From Aquimarina sp. Aq107 (GTDB taxonomy: Bacteria; Bacteroidota; Bacteroidia; Flavobacteriales; Flavobacteriaceae), in the NCBI RefSeq assembly GCF_943733665.1, contig NZ_OX030782.1, positions 4,760,501 to 4,824,500 on the forward strand: a stretch of 64,000 nucleotides of DNA. Direction: 5' to 3'. Every line of letters starts with the position of its first letter. Within the stretch, counting starts at the first letter, position 1. A model generated the notes under the pieces. The model was not told the origin of the DNA, did not search any database, and saw nothing but the letters and a program-made list of their open reading frames with translations. This document shows, in pieces, positions 1 through 8,782 of the stretch. Made by a program: the position numbers and the translations under genes.

Positions 1-455
1 ATGTTATAAGTCTTAATAAGATCATTTTTTACATAATTACTATCAGTAATGATATGTTTTGAATTTTTTAAACTTCTAGGTATAAATAAATTATAAGTCA
101 ATTGAAAACTTTTAGAGAACCACTCTGGATGATGCTTAAACGCAAGATCATAAACCATCATGATTTTATTTCTATACCTAATAGGTCCAATTCCTACAAA
201 ATTGATTAGTAAAGGAGTACCTCTTCTTTTTAAGAACAAAGGTAAATCTATTTGTTCCCATAACTGACCCTCTAATTTTCCTACAGTAATACTATTAAAT
301 TCTTTAAAAAGAGGATTTAATCTTGCTTTTTGAGGAGCTAGAAAAACTATTTTTTTTCCTAAAATCTCCTTTGGTAATAATTTACATATTTCAATGGCAT
401 ACCTTTGAACACCGGTTACTTTTTGTGTTAAAAATCTAGCATTGATATAAATCAT
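1..455 (-). CDS. Glycosyltransferase family 4 protein, partial (3' end beyond window)
   Basis: A reading frame starts with ATG at 455 and stays open to the left edge, so about 151 N-terminal residues are visible and the C-terminal part is missing. The N-terminus MIYINARFLTQKVTGVQRYA matches the usual opening of WbaZ-like GT4 glycosyltransferases, which add a sugar to a lipid-linked glycan at the cytoplasmic face of the inner membrane. The start overlaps the stop of the upstream polymerase-like gene as ATGA (452-455), so the two are probably translationally coupled. The donor sugar cannot be told, and the nucleotide-binding half with the E-x7-E motif lies outside the window. Confidence 0.85.
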   Translation of the reverse strand, partial: MIYINARFLTQKVTGVQRYAIEICKLLPKEILGKKIVFLAPQKARLNPLFKEFNSITVGKLEGQLWEQIDLPLFLKRRGTPLLINFVGIGPIRYRNKIMMVYDLAFKHHPEWFSKSFQLTYNLFIPRSLKNSKHIITDSNYVKNDLIKTYN

Positions 456-1825
456 ATTTCTATTTTATTTTTAGAGGATAACAAAATAAGCGAAGCACAT
501 AAACCAAAAAATAAAACTCCATCCGAACGAGAAATTATGTTTTCTGTGAGCATAACAATACATATGACCGTTAAAGCATAAAATAAGTGACTATTTCTAA
601 GTATTAACACCTTTCTAAAACAATAAAAAAGAAAACAACAAAAAGAAAGTAATGTCACAATTCCTGAGCTAATCAAAAAAAACAAATATTGATTATGTGA
701 GTTATAATCGTTCCATTGATAAATTTTAGCGCCTATTTTTTGATCATAACATTTCGATAAATTTTCTTGAACATCTCCAACTCCTAATCCAAACAACCAA
801 TTATCTCTTGCAACAATTCCTGAACAATAATAAATCCCTGTTCTTACATTTGTGGAATTGTAATTGTATATATCATTTCCTTTTGTTGGAAAAACAAAAA
901 TATTATCAAAAACTTCTTCAAATCTTGTTTGCATAGGTTTGAAAGTAGCTAATAAAATAAAAAAACATCCTAAAGAAATACATCCTAACAAAATCATTCT
1001 CCTAAGATTAAAATGTTTGAATATTATCATTGTCATAATTCCAGCAATAAAAATTGCTATCAAAGGCATTCTTGAAGAAATTAAAACCATCCAAAAAAAC
1101 ATAAATAAAATTATAAAAACTCTAAAGATTTTTTGTGTAATGGAATTTGAATTAAATCTAAGTTTATGATAATTAAAGTAGACAACAAAGGATATCCATA
1201 AACCCTGATAAATAGGATGTGAATCCACAAGTTTAGTGATAAAATTCCTTAATCTCCTTATTTTTACTTGTTGAATTTGATCTTGACTTATATTATTTAA
1301 ATGATGTAAGTTGTTTCTTTTAATTTCTATCAAACTAAGATCATTTGTTAAAATATCAAAATTAAACCCTAAGCATATAACCTGATACAAAACAAAAATC
1401 ATTACTGAAAAACAAAATAAACTAGCAATCCAATCAATTCTTTGTTCTGTAAAAATCTTTTTATTTAAATAAAATATTATAGGAATCAAGACTATAGGGA
1501 ACATTTGGACCAACCTTTTTACTCCATTGGAAATGTTTTCCGTGTACCACAAACTAAAAATTAAAAAAATGAAAGATGTAGATAAAAAGATGATTAATAA
1601 CCTATTTGTTTTATCTGTTCTTATAAATGGAAAAGAAGAACTCCTTATCAAACATAAGATTCCTAAAAAACTCCAAACCGCAATAATTACAGATCTAATT
1701 CCAAAGGATAGTATTGGAAAAATAGATAAAAAATATGAACATATTAAAAATAGACTATTAATACTAAATTCTGACTCTAATCCAAAAAGGTGTCTATAGC
1801 TAGTTAATTTCATAATTTTTATCAT
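452..1825 (-). CDS. O-antigen ligase/polymerase family membrane protein
   Basis: A polytopic inner-membrane protein of 457 residues with about ten hydrophobic segments and a large loop before the last few helices. It belongs to the Wzy/WaaL (O-antigen ligase) superfamily, which either polymerises lipid-linked repeat units or transfers the glycan to its final acceptor. It is a clear paralogue of the protein at 11228-12538: both carry YTENI near the N-terminus, G-x-G-x-GDVQ in the loop, NSHNQY, and TEN in the last helices. The start is unsettled. ATG at 1825 overlaps the upstream gene by 26 bases, and ATG at 1813 would shorten the protein by four residues. Polymerase and ligase roles cannot be separated from sequence. 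Confidence 0.85.
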   Translation of the reverse strand: MIKIMKLTSYRHLFGLESEFSINSLFLICSYFLSIFPILSFGIRSVIIAVWSFLGILCLIRSSSFPFIRTDKTNRLLIIFLSTSFIFLIFSLWYTENISNGVKRLVQMFPIVLIPIIFYLNKKIFTEQRIDWIASLFCFSVMIFVLYQVICLGFNFDILTNDLSLIEIKRNNLHHLNNISQDQIQQVKIRRLRNFITKLVDSHPIYQGLWISFVVYFNYHKLRFNSNSITQKIFRVFIILFMFFWMVLISSRMPLIAIFIAGIMTMIIFKHFNLRRMILLGCISLGCFFILLATFKPMQTRFEEVFDNIFVFPTKGNDIYNYNSTNVRTGIYYCSGIVARDNWLFGLGVGDVQENLSKCYDQKIGAKIYQWNDYNSHNQYLFFLISSGIVTLLSFCCFLFYCFRKVLILRNSHLFYALTVICIVMLTENIISRSDGVLFFGLCASLILLSSKNKIEI

Positions 1826-2996
1826 CTACCCAATATCTAAAAACCAATCCAAGACATATACTCATTACCGGTAATTCAATAACATTTGTAGTTACACCAT
1901 ACCCAAACACATAAATTGAGAGTATATAGAATAATTTATATGCTTCTGTTTTCGTTACTTCCTTATTGTAAACGCCTTTAACCAAAAAACCGTATATAAC
2001 GAACGCTCCTATACCAAAAATCGCTATTAGATATACAAATAAATTATCACCTGGATGGGACAGTTCTGGTTCAAAAAAGTTTTGAGGAACTCCTATCCCT
2101 CCTATGCCTCTTCCTGTCAATATATTTCCTGATTCTGAAATTAATTTATAAGCTTCTGGCCAAGTACCTTCTAACCTCATTTCAAAAGATCTTAAAAATT
2201 TAATACTAGTGATATCATCAATAGAAAATGACCAAGCAAGTAAGGGAAGCGCAAGATTAATACATAATATAGTAATCAATCCAATTTTTTTTGAATAATC
2301 TGAAATATAATTCCATAGTAGCACTAGTAATGAAATAAGAATATATGCAATTAAAATCCCTTTAGTATCTGTAAAATAAATAGCAATGCCTGCTAATATC
2401 CAGACAAGGTTAATTCTAAAATTCTTTAATATATACATGATCCCTAAAAAAAGTATATATCCAGCTGTTTCGAATGAAGATCTCCCTAGTCCAGAAAGCC
2501 TTCTTGTTCCTAGAGATGTCCAAAAACGATTACCTTCAATTGTCTTTCCATAAACCTCGTACTTAAAACCTTCCCAAGGAAAAATGAAAACAACATTAAG
2601 CAATACACCCACAATTCCTATGATTAATATAATCGTATAGAAGTTTTTATTATTTAATATTCTTTCAAAAAAAGGATACATTACAAACCCATAAAAAAGA
2701 GGAATCAAAATATAAAGTCCCATAAACACCTGAAGAAGGGTATTTGTATAAATTATACCTACTAAAAATGCCAAAAAAATCATAATTGCCAATAATAGAA
2801 AAATTCTCTTGACATTAATTTGATTCAAAAAATATATAAAATGAATACCAACAACTATAAGCATTAATAGCTGAGCAATATAAACAATAGGGGAAAACGG
2901 GGTGTCTAATAGATAAAAACGAAAAACCGAATTGAAAATGCCTAATAGAAGTACTATGTAAAAAGTGACACCTTCTAGATTAAAACTAATTTTCAT
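1800..2996 (-). CDS. Wzy-like O-antigen/polysaccharide polymerase
   Basis: A 398-residue polytopic membrane protein with roughly ten to eleven hydrophobic helices. Features of Wzy-like polymerases are visible: the TDTKG motif after a central helix, a large periplasmic loop with GRGIGGIGVP, and an H-P-G-D-N motif before the next helix. It probably joins repeat units on undecaprenyl diphosphate in the periplasm. It has little resemblance to its neighbour at 452-1825, so the two may have different roles, for example polymerase versus ligase. The 26-base overlap with that gene suggests coupled translation. Assignment is by family pattern and context. Confidence 0.8.
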   Translation of the reverse strand: MKISFNLEGVTFYIVLLLGIFNSVFRFYLLDTPFSPIVYIAQLLMLIVVGIHFIYFLNQINVKRIFLLLAIMIFLAFLVGIIYTNTLLQVFMGLYILIPLFYGFVMYPFFERILNNKNFYTIILIIGIVGVLLNVVFIFPWEGFKYEVYGKTIEGNRFWTSLGTRRLSGLGRSSFETAGYILFLGIMYILKNFRINLVWILAGIAIYFTDTKGILIAYILISLLVLLWNYISDYSKKIGLITILCINLALPLLAWSFSIDDITSIKFLRSFEMRLEGTWPEAYKLISESGNILTGRGIGGIGVPQNFFEPELSHPGDNLFVYLIAIFGIGAFVIYGFLVKGVYNKEVTKTEAYKLFYILSIYVFGYGVTTNVIELPVMSICLGLVFRYWVDDKNYEIN

Positions 2997-3064
2997 TAAT
3001 CATCATATTATTAAACTTATCTGAAACGACTAAATTTTGGTAAATTTACATTTTTATATCCTAC

Positions 3065-3865
3065 TTAATGACTTGAAGGTAACTTTTCCCAAACTTGAAA
3101 ATGCCCATCTCTTTTGATCAATTTAAAATTTAGACTAGAGAGAATATCTTCACATTCTTGAGCTTCTTCATTAGTTAATATACCTGCAAACGGATGAACT
3201 TCAAAAAAAATCATTTTAAATTTTTCGATTTCTAATTTCTGACTTCTAAAAAGATCTAATTCACCTCCTTCTATATCCATAATCAAGGTGTCAAAAGTAA
3301 GTTTATATTTTTCTTGTAATGAATCAAACGTAATACCCTTTATATTAACTTGATTCCCTGTTTTTCTTTTAATACTTCCTCCTACAATTAAATCGTGAAT
3401 GTAGAATTGGATTTCTTGTTCTTTTGAAATTACTGCATTTTCAATAGAAAAAAAGCAATTGTTATCTTCTCTATTTTTATTAATCCAGGGCATCAAATTT
3501 GGATTCGCTTCCAAAACTATATGCTTCCTTTTATCTTCAAGTATTTTATTAGTTAAACAGGATACAAAACCTAAACAACCACCTAACTCAATTACTGTTG
3601 CATCAGGAGACAAATATTTAGAAAGATATTCCGCCTCTTCAGTCTCGTAATTATTAAAAACAAAACGTCCTCTAAATTTAAAGTCTGTTAATGAGAATGG
3701 TATTGTAATAGAAACACCGTTATTCTTATATTTCTTAATAAAATAGGTGAAATAAAATCCTGCAAAAATAAGCATCACATTTTTAGGAAATAATTTTATG
3801 TTCCTTAATAAAGCGACAACACTGTTGGGTAATGAATTTTTTATCCGTTTTTTAATTTTTACCAT
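3065..3865 (-). CDS. FkbM family SAM-dependent methyltransferase
   Basis: A 266-residue protein. The SAM-binding motif ELGGCLGF lies at about residues 93-100 after a strand ending in VI, and the later motif IMDIEGGELDLF is typical of the FkbM family, which methylates sugar hydroxyls in polysaccharides and other glycosylated products. A hydrophobic stretch at about residues 30-44 could contact the membrane. It sits between a polymerase-like gene and a GT4 in a polysaccharide operon, so it probably O-methylates a residue of the glycan. The substrate is unknown. The 3' flank (2997-3064) and 5' flank (3866-3922) hold no further gene. Confidence 0.85.
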   Translation of the reverse strand: MVKIKKRIKNSLPNSVVALLRNIKLFPKNVMLIFAGFYFTYFIKKYKNNGVSITIPFSLTDFKFRGRFVFNNYETEEAEYLSKYLSPDATVIELGGCLGFVSCLTNKILEDKRKHIVLEANPNLMPWINKNREDNNCFFSIENAVISKEQEIQFYIHDLIVGGSIKRKTGNQVNIKGITFDSLQEKYKLTFDTLIMDIEGGELDLFRSQKLEIEKFKMIFFEVHPFAGILTNEEAQECEDILSSLNFKLIKRDGHFQVWEKLPSSH

Positions 3866-3922
3866 TACTCTAATTCTTTCGTTGTATTTATTTAAAACTA
3901 TTCTTTCGCAAAGGGAGATGAA

Positions 3923-5101
3923 TCAATTTTTTAATTCCTCATATACTTTTATATATTGATCAATCATACTTTCTAAAGAAAATAACTTATAAATGTAATC
4001 CATATCAAAGTTAAATGTATTTAACTCCTTTGGGTTTTCTATTATTAATTTTAGTGTGTTTTTTAAATCCTCATTTAAAGGGTTAAAAGTAAACTTAGAA
4101 TTATTACCTAATATTTCCGGTATACCTCCTTTATTGCTTCCTAAAACAGGAACATTACTTAGTATTCCTTCTAATACAACTCTTCCAAATGGTTCTTCCC
4201 ATAGAGAAGGTACAACCAAAACGTTTATGGTATTAAAAAAGGTTTCCTGTTTTACATATCCCATAAATTCGACTTTTTCATCTGGTAAAAAAGACAATAA
4301 AAAATCTTTATATGATGATTCTACTCTACCAGCAATATATAGTTTCCAATTATTATAATCCCTAAACCCTGTCAGAACTTGCATTAAAATTTCAATTCCT
4401 TTAGCTTTATTTACCTGCCCAATAAAACCAAACTTCAAAAAAGTTTGGTTCTTAAAATTCGATTTCAATGATATCTCTTTTGTGGTATCAAATCCATTGT
4501 AAATTACTTTTTTAACTGAAGGTTTAAAATATCCTTTATCTAAGTGATCCTTTAATATAAAATTACTGATTCCAACAACACTATCGACAGATTGAGACTT
4601 TGTCTTCTTTATAACAGAAAAACACACACACTCCATGCATTGTTTTTCGCAATTATCGTTCTTAAATTTATTGGTTTTAGGACACTGTAAATAATAATCT
4701 CTAAGTGTATGTACAACTTTGATTCCTTTACTCTTAGCTATATCCCAAATGGAAACAGAGAAACCCATTAGATTATTGGTGTGGATAATGTCAGGATCAA
4801 ACTCACTAATTATTTTAAGAAAACTAGTATTATATTTTTTATTATATATGTCGGTAAAGTGCCATTTCAGTTTTTTAACTTTTGACTGATCTACCTGATC
4901 AAAAGGCCAAAATACGTTTTTTAATGCAAGTCTATATACTGGTATCTTATTTACGTATACTTCTTCCTCATTTTTTCCTAGGGTTAAAATAGCAACATCA
5001 ATTCCTCTTTTATACAATCCTTCTGCTATCGTCTGAACAGAGATTTCCGCACCTCCAACTTTAAATGGCTGATATAATGTATTGACAATTAAAACCTTCA
5101 A
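3923..5101 (-). CDS. Glycosyltransferase family 4
   Basis: A 392-residue GT-B fold retaining glycosyltransferase. The N-terminal acceptor domain shows YQPFKVGGAEISVQT (about 10-24). The C-terminal donor domain shows FGFIGQVNKAKGIE and the E-x7-E motif EEPFGRVVLE (E303 and E311), expected to bind the nucleotide-sugar. A cluster of cysteines at about residues 140, 151, 155, 158 and 160 resembles the cysteine cluster seen in a subset of capsular GT4 enzymes and may bind metal (inference). It overlaps the flippase gene by four bases (5098-5101), so the two are likely coupled. The sugar donor is unknown. Confidence 0.9.
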   Translation of the reverse strand: MKVLIVNTLYQPFKVGGAEISVQTIAEGLYKRGIDVAILTLGKNEEEVYVNKIPVYRLALKNVFWPFDQVDQSKVKKLKWHFTDIYNKKYNTSFLKIISEFDPDIIHTNNLMGFSVSIWDIAKSKGIKVVHTLRDYYLQCPKTNKFKNDNCEKQCMECVCFSVIKKTKSQSVDSVVGISNFILKDHLDKGYFKPSVKKVIYNGFDTTKEISLKSNFKNQTFLKFGFIGQVNKAKGIEILMQVLTGFRDYNNWKLYIAGRVESSYKDFLLSFLPDEKVEFMGYVKQETFFNTINVLVVPSLWEEPFGRVVLEGILSNVPVLGSNKGGIPEILGNNSKFTFNPLNEDLKNTLKLIIENPKELNTFNFDMDYIYKLFSLESMIDQYIKVYEELKN

Positions 5102-6537
5102 CTAAATATTTTCTTTTCTTTGAACAAAGTTTTGATTTCTTTCTTGAAAAACAAAAAGCAAAAAATCAGAACAACAACAAAGATGATGATTTTTATGCTT
5201 AAAAAATGATAGATTTCGACATAGGATATATAACTTACAAGTGATAAAGCATAAAACCCTAATGGTAAAAAGATCATATAGAATACTGGGTATTGTATTT
5301 CGACAAACCTATTATAAAAAAAGCTAAGCGATACTGATAATAAAAACTTACTTATCAACGTCGCTACTGCTGCTCCAAAAATTCCGTGCCGAGGAATTAA
5401 TATCATGTTTAGAATGATATTTATTACAGCTGCTAATATTGTAAATACTGGTATAATTCGATTTCCTCGACCTTGAATATCGTAAAACAAAGCGCTTGCA
5501 AAAAAATAGTACACACCGTGGTATACAAATGCAAATGCAATACAAGGTATTACCATCCAAGAAATATGATATTCTTTTGGTGTAATCAACATTATTACTT
5601 CTTTACCGAAAAAAGATAATCCCAAAGCGACCAAGCAATAAAAAACAATAATCAATTTTGCAATTTCCGGAATTGACTTTTGGCTATTATCTTTTATTTT
5701 TTGATTAAACCAAGGAACAAAAGCTTGATTTATTCCTGAAGCAATTAAAAAAACAATACTACCGAAGTTATTACCAATACTATAAATACCTACTAAAGAT
5801 GTATTCAACAATTTATTAATAATTATTCTATCAATTAACATTGTTGTAACACCTGATAAAGTATGAGGGATTAATGGAAAAGCATATTTTAAAGATTTCT
5901 TAAGTATGTCAACATCAATTCCAAATGTTATATCTTTTCTAAATCTCGATAGAGTATAGATGAAAAAAACAACATTAGTTATTGCTAAAGACCCCAAAAC
6001 TCCTTTAGCACCCATATCGAAAAAAATTACACTTGTTAATAGTAAAATAATATTTACTAAAAAAAATATTGCATTATTTTTCCCAAAACGAACTCCTTCT
6101 TGTCTTGATTGTAATGAACTCTGATATATAGTATAACAAGGGTTAAAAATAACAGATATCAAACCAAGAGCCATAAAAGGAAAAAAATCAACGTCTTCTA
6201 AAAATGGCAGTAATAACCACTTTCTGCCTAAAAAGATAATTAATGTAACTACAAAACTATTTAGTAAAACAAAAGTAATTATAGTCCCAAACAGCTTTTT
6301 TACCTTTTTTTGATCATCTTTAAACTCATAATAGAACCTATTTAGCGTACCAGGAAGTGACAGTAAATAAAAGACATTCAGAAAGGCATTAATTGCAATA
6401 ACAATTGCTACAACTCCATAATCATACGTGGACAAATAAACTGTCAAAACAGGAATTAAGATAAAATTAATTCCTTTTTGAAGTAGCATTAGAATGCTAT
6501 AGATTCCAGAATTTCTAAGAAGTTTTTTTTGACTCAA
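5098..6537 (-). CDS. Wzx-type lipopolysaccharide/oligosaccharide flippase (module 1)
   Basis: A 479-residue protein with 12-14 predicted transmembrane helices of the MOP/MATE exporter superfamily (polysaccharide biosynthesis protein family). It starts SQKKLLRNSGIYSILMLLQKG, a typical opening for these transporters. It should flip the undecaprenyl-linked oligosaccharide from the cytoplasmic to the periplasmic face. It is one of two flippases in the locus (the other is at 17060-18427). It lies between the candidate sialyltransferase and a GT4, so it probably serves the nonulosonate-containing unit. The short gap (16 bases) to the upstream gene supports one transcript. Confidence 0.9.
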   Translation of the reverse strand: MSQKKLLRNSGIYSILMLLQKGINFILIPVLTVYLSTYDYGVVAIVIAINAFLNVFYLLSLPGTLNRFYYEFKDDQKKVKKLFGTIITFVLLNSFVVTLIIFLGRKWLLLPFLEDVDFFPFMALGLISVIFNPCYTIYQSSLQSRQEGVRFGKNNAIFFLVNIILLLTSVIFFDMGAKGVLGSLAITNVVFFIYTLSRFRKDITFGIDVDILKKSLKYAFPLIPHTLSGVTTMLIDRIIINKLLNTSLVGIYSIGNNFGSIVFLIASGINQAFVPWFNQKIKDNSQKSIPEIAKLIIVFYCLVALGLSFFGKEVIMLITPKEYHISWMVIPCIAFAFVYHGVYYFFASALFYDIQGRGNRIIPVFTILAAVINIILNMILIPRHGIFGAAVATLISKFLLSVSLSFFYNRFVEIQYPVFYMIFLPLGFYALSLVSYISYVEIYHFLSIKIIIFVVVLIFCFLFFKKEIKTLFKEKKIFS

Positions 6538-6553
6538 TTCATTAAGTTTTTCA

Positions 6554-7585
6554 TCAATAATTATAATTACTAATTAATTCAATGTCTTCGGATTCCCGAT
6601 TCGTTTCAAAAAGATTATTGATTTCTGATTTTCTATATAATAATTTATCTGTAGGAATAAAAAAAGATTTAAGCTTTAATTCATTTCCTAGAATAACTGA
6701 TAATGTCTCAGCGACTGATGAGAAAAATAGCCCAACTTCCTCAGGAAACTGAGAAGAGAACAAAAAATGTAACTCTAATGGTAATTTATTTTTCACGATC
6801 ACCCAATTAGGCATTTTAGCAACTAACTCTAAAACTTTATCAGATTCATTTCTATGCGCATAATATTCTACTGTAATACCTTTTGGATATTTATTTTTAT
6901 AATATCTATCAATATTATTAAGTAAACTAAGATAAAAATCTAACGTTACTAATTTAGAATCTACCAGACTTTGCCCAACGAAAGCAATTTTCTTTTCAAT
7001 TTTAGAACTCTTTTTTCTGTTCAGACTTCTCATATAAGAAAAAGTATTCTCCAATATCTGGATATGATTTTTCACTTCAATTTTCTTAGCATAGTAAGAA
7101 AAAAAAGTATATTCTTTACATACTAGATATGGTTTCACTGAAAAAAAAGCATACAACAACGTTTTTAGCTTATACGCTTTTGTATTATACCCAAATCTAT
7201 TTAAAAAAGAAATGTCATCTAAGCTCCTTGTGCCATCATCCACAAAAACATATTTTGCGTTATATAAATTTGCAAAAGCGGCTTGGTATATAGATCTGAA
7301 ATGACCTACAATAATATACTCGTAGTTATCAATATTAAGCTTATTTTTTTTTAGGTTTTTTAAGAATAGTATTCTTTCTAAGAAATTTGGGTTTTTTGGT
7401 ATTTCAATAGTAGATAAAGTTGCCTTAATTTTTAGCTCTTGTATTAACGATTTTACCTGTCTTTCATTAGTGATATTTCCATCACTAAAAAAAGAAATAT
7501 CAATACTTTTAACATTTAAATATTCTTTTGCTTCAATAGCGTTAATCAGCTGTAAAGGAGAAGCAATAATAATTTTTGCTTTCAT
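6554..7585 (-). CDS. Candidate sialyl/nonulosonyl-transferase (GT52 or polysialyltransferase-like)
   Basis: A 343-residue protein that I assign only tentatively. The N-terminus KIIIASPLQLINAIEA resembles bacterial sialyltransferases of the Lst/GT52 and capsular polysialyltransferase type. A VDDGT motif at 115-119 fits the conserved D/E-D/E-G motif, a later segment reads YYAHRNES where these enzymes carry a KPHP-like motif, and FFSSVAETLS near residue 289 fits the C-terminal Ser-Ser motif. It lies directly downstream of neuB and neuA, so it is the natural candidate for moving a CMP-activated nonulosonic acid onto the glycan. The family call rests on short motifs and context. A generic GT-B transferase is the alternative. 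Confidence 0.6.
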   Translation of the reverse strand: MKAKIIIASPLQLINAIEAKEYLNVKSIDISFFSDGNITNERQVKSLIQELKIKATLSTIEIPKNPNFLERILFLKNLKKNKLNIDNYEYIIVGHFRSIYQAAFANLYNAKYVFVDDGTRSLDDISFLNRFGYNTKAYKLKTLLYAFFSVKPYLVCKEYTFFSYYAKKIEVKNHIQILENTFSYMRSLNRKKSSKIEKKIAFVGQSLVDSKLVTLDFYLSLLNNIDRYYKNKYPKGITVEYYAHRNESDKVLELVAKMPNWVIVKNKLPLELHFLFSSQFPEEVGLFFSSVAETLSVILGNELKLKSFFIPTDKLLYRKSEINNLFETNRESEDIELISNYNY

Positions 7586-7621
7586 AATAGTTCATCTAAA
7601 AAAGTAATTCTTTTCGGCTAT

Positions 7622-8782
7622 CTAAAGAATTTTCGATAAAACTTCTTCATAAAATTCTCTTACAACGCCTTCTCCTCCTTTTCTAGATAGTTTTATAATT
7701 CCAGGAATATCTTTAATTTTATTTAAAGCGTTAGATGGGCAGGCTGCTATGCCTACCGTACTCAACAATTCAAAACAATTAATATCATCGCCAATATAAG
7801 CTACATTATCAATTGTAATACCTTCTTTTTTACAAATCTCCAGAGCAGCTGAAAGTTTTCCTCCATCTCGTTTTCCTTGATACAAATAATCAACTTTCAA
7901 TTTATTTGCTCTTCTTTTTACTAACTCGGTATTTTCTGATGTTATAATAGCTGTTTTTAAACCGTTCTCACGAATTAACTGAAAAGCCATTCCGTCATGA
8001 GTATTAAACTTCTTTAACTCGTCTCCATTCTCACTATAATACATCCCGGCGTCAGTCAACACTCCATCAATATCAGAAATAAACAATGATATTTTTTTCT
8101 TTGTTTCTCTAGGAAACAGATATTTTTTCATTAAAATTTCTGCTCTCTGCCAATCATCTTCTTCATCCAGTTCTACATCAGTATATTCAGGCATTAGAGA
8201 TATTCCTATATTTCCGGAAAGTCTATTCCTTGATTCTTCAATCCTTCCTACAGTATTTATATAAAAAGCTCCATTTTCCATGTTTATTCCCTCAAAATCT
8301 TGCCTTCTAGGTCGATTATAAGGGTCATAATTTATCGGATCACCATTCTCTTTCCAAAAAAAACGTTTTGATAATACACAAGAGAGAATACTGTCATACT
8401 CTTGTTTATCAAACATATTAATTCCAGCGGCTAAATCGTTTGCAGTTAATAAAGGCGATGTCGCTTGAACTAAAATAAAGGCATCATTTTTATCCAATTT
8501 TCTTGCATTCAAATACTCTAAAATAACGCTCTCTGTCGATGAACTATCCTGAGCATTAGTCTTATTTCTACTATATACAGATACTTTACTAAAACCAAAA
8601 GAATTTACTACAGTTTCTATTTCTTCGTGATCTGTGGCAATAATAACCTCATCAATAGCCTTAGTTTCCACCGCGGCTTTAATAGTCCAATATACCAATG
8701 GCTTACCAAAAAACTCCTTAATGTTCTTTAAAGGAATAGATTTACTGCCTCCTCGGACGGGTATGAATGCAATAGTTTTCAT
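7622..8782 (-). CDS. neuA: Fused CMP-nonulosonate synthetase and KdsC-like HAD phosphatase
   Basis: A 386-residue two-domain protein. Residues 1-225 form an acylneuraminate cytidylyltransferase with the CTP-binding motif IPVRGGSKSIPLKN (7-20). Residues 230-386 form a HAD-superfamily phosphatase of the KdsC/KDN-9-phosphatase type with SDIDGVLTD (catalytic D237 and D239), TSEN (281-284), K309 and GDD (331-333). Known relatives of the second domain remove phosphate from Kdo-8-P or nonulosonate-9-P. The fusion implies that the upstream NeuB makes a 9-phosphate, which is dephosphorylated and then activated with CTP by one polypeptide. It overlaps neuB by four bases (8779-8782). The exact nonulosonate (Neu5Ac, KDN or other) is not defined by sequence. 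Confidence 0.92.
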   Translation of the reverse strand: MKTIAFIPVRGGSKSIPLKNIKEFFGKPLVYWTIKAAVETKAIDEVIIATDHEEIETVVNSFGFSKVSVYSRNKTNAQDSSSTESVILEYLNARKLDKNDAFILVQATSPLLTANDLAAGINMFDKQEYDSILSCVLSKRFFWKENGDPINYDPYNRPRRQDFEGINMENGAFYINTVGRIEESRNRLSGNIGISLMPEYTDVELDEEDDWQRAEILMKKYLFPRETKKKISLFISDIDGVLTDAGMYYSENGDELKKFNTHDGMAFQLIRENGLKTAIITSENTELVKRRANKLKVDYLYQGKRDGGKLSAALEICKKEGITIDNVAYIGDDINCFELLSTVGIAACPSNALNKIKDIPGIIKLSRKGGEGVVREFYEEVLSKIL

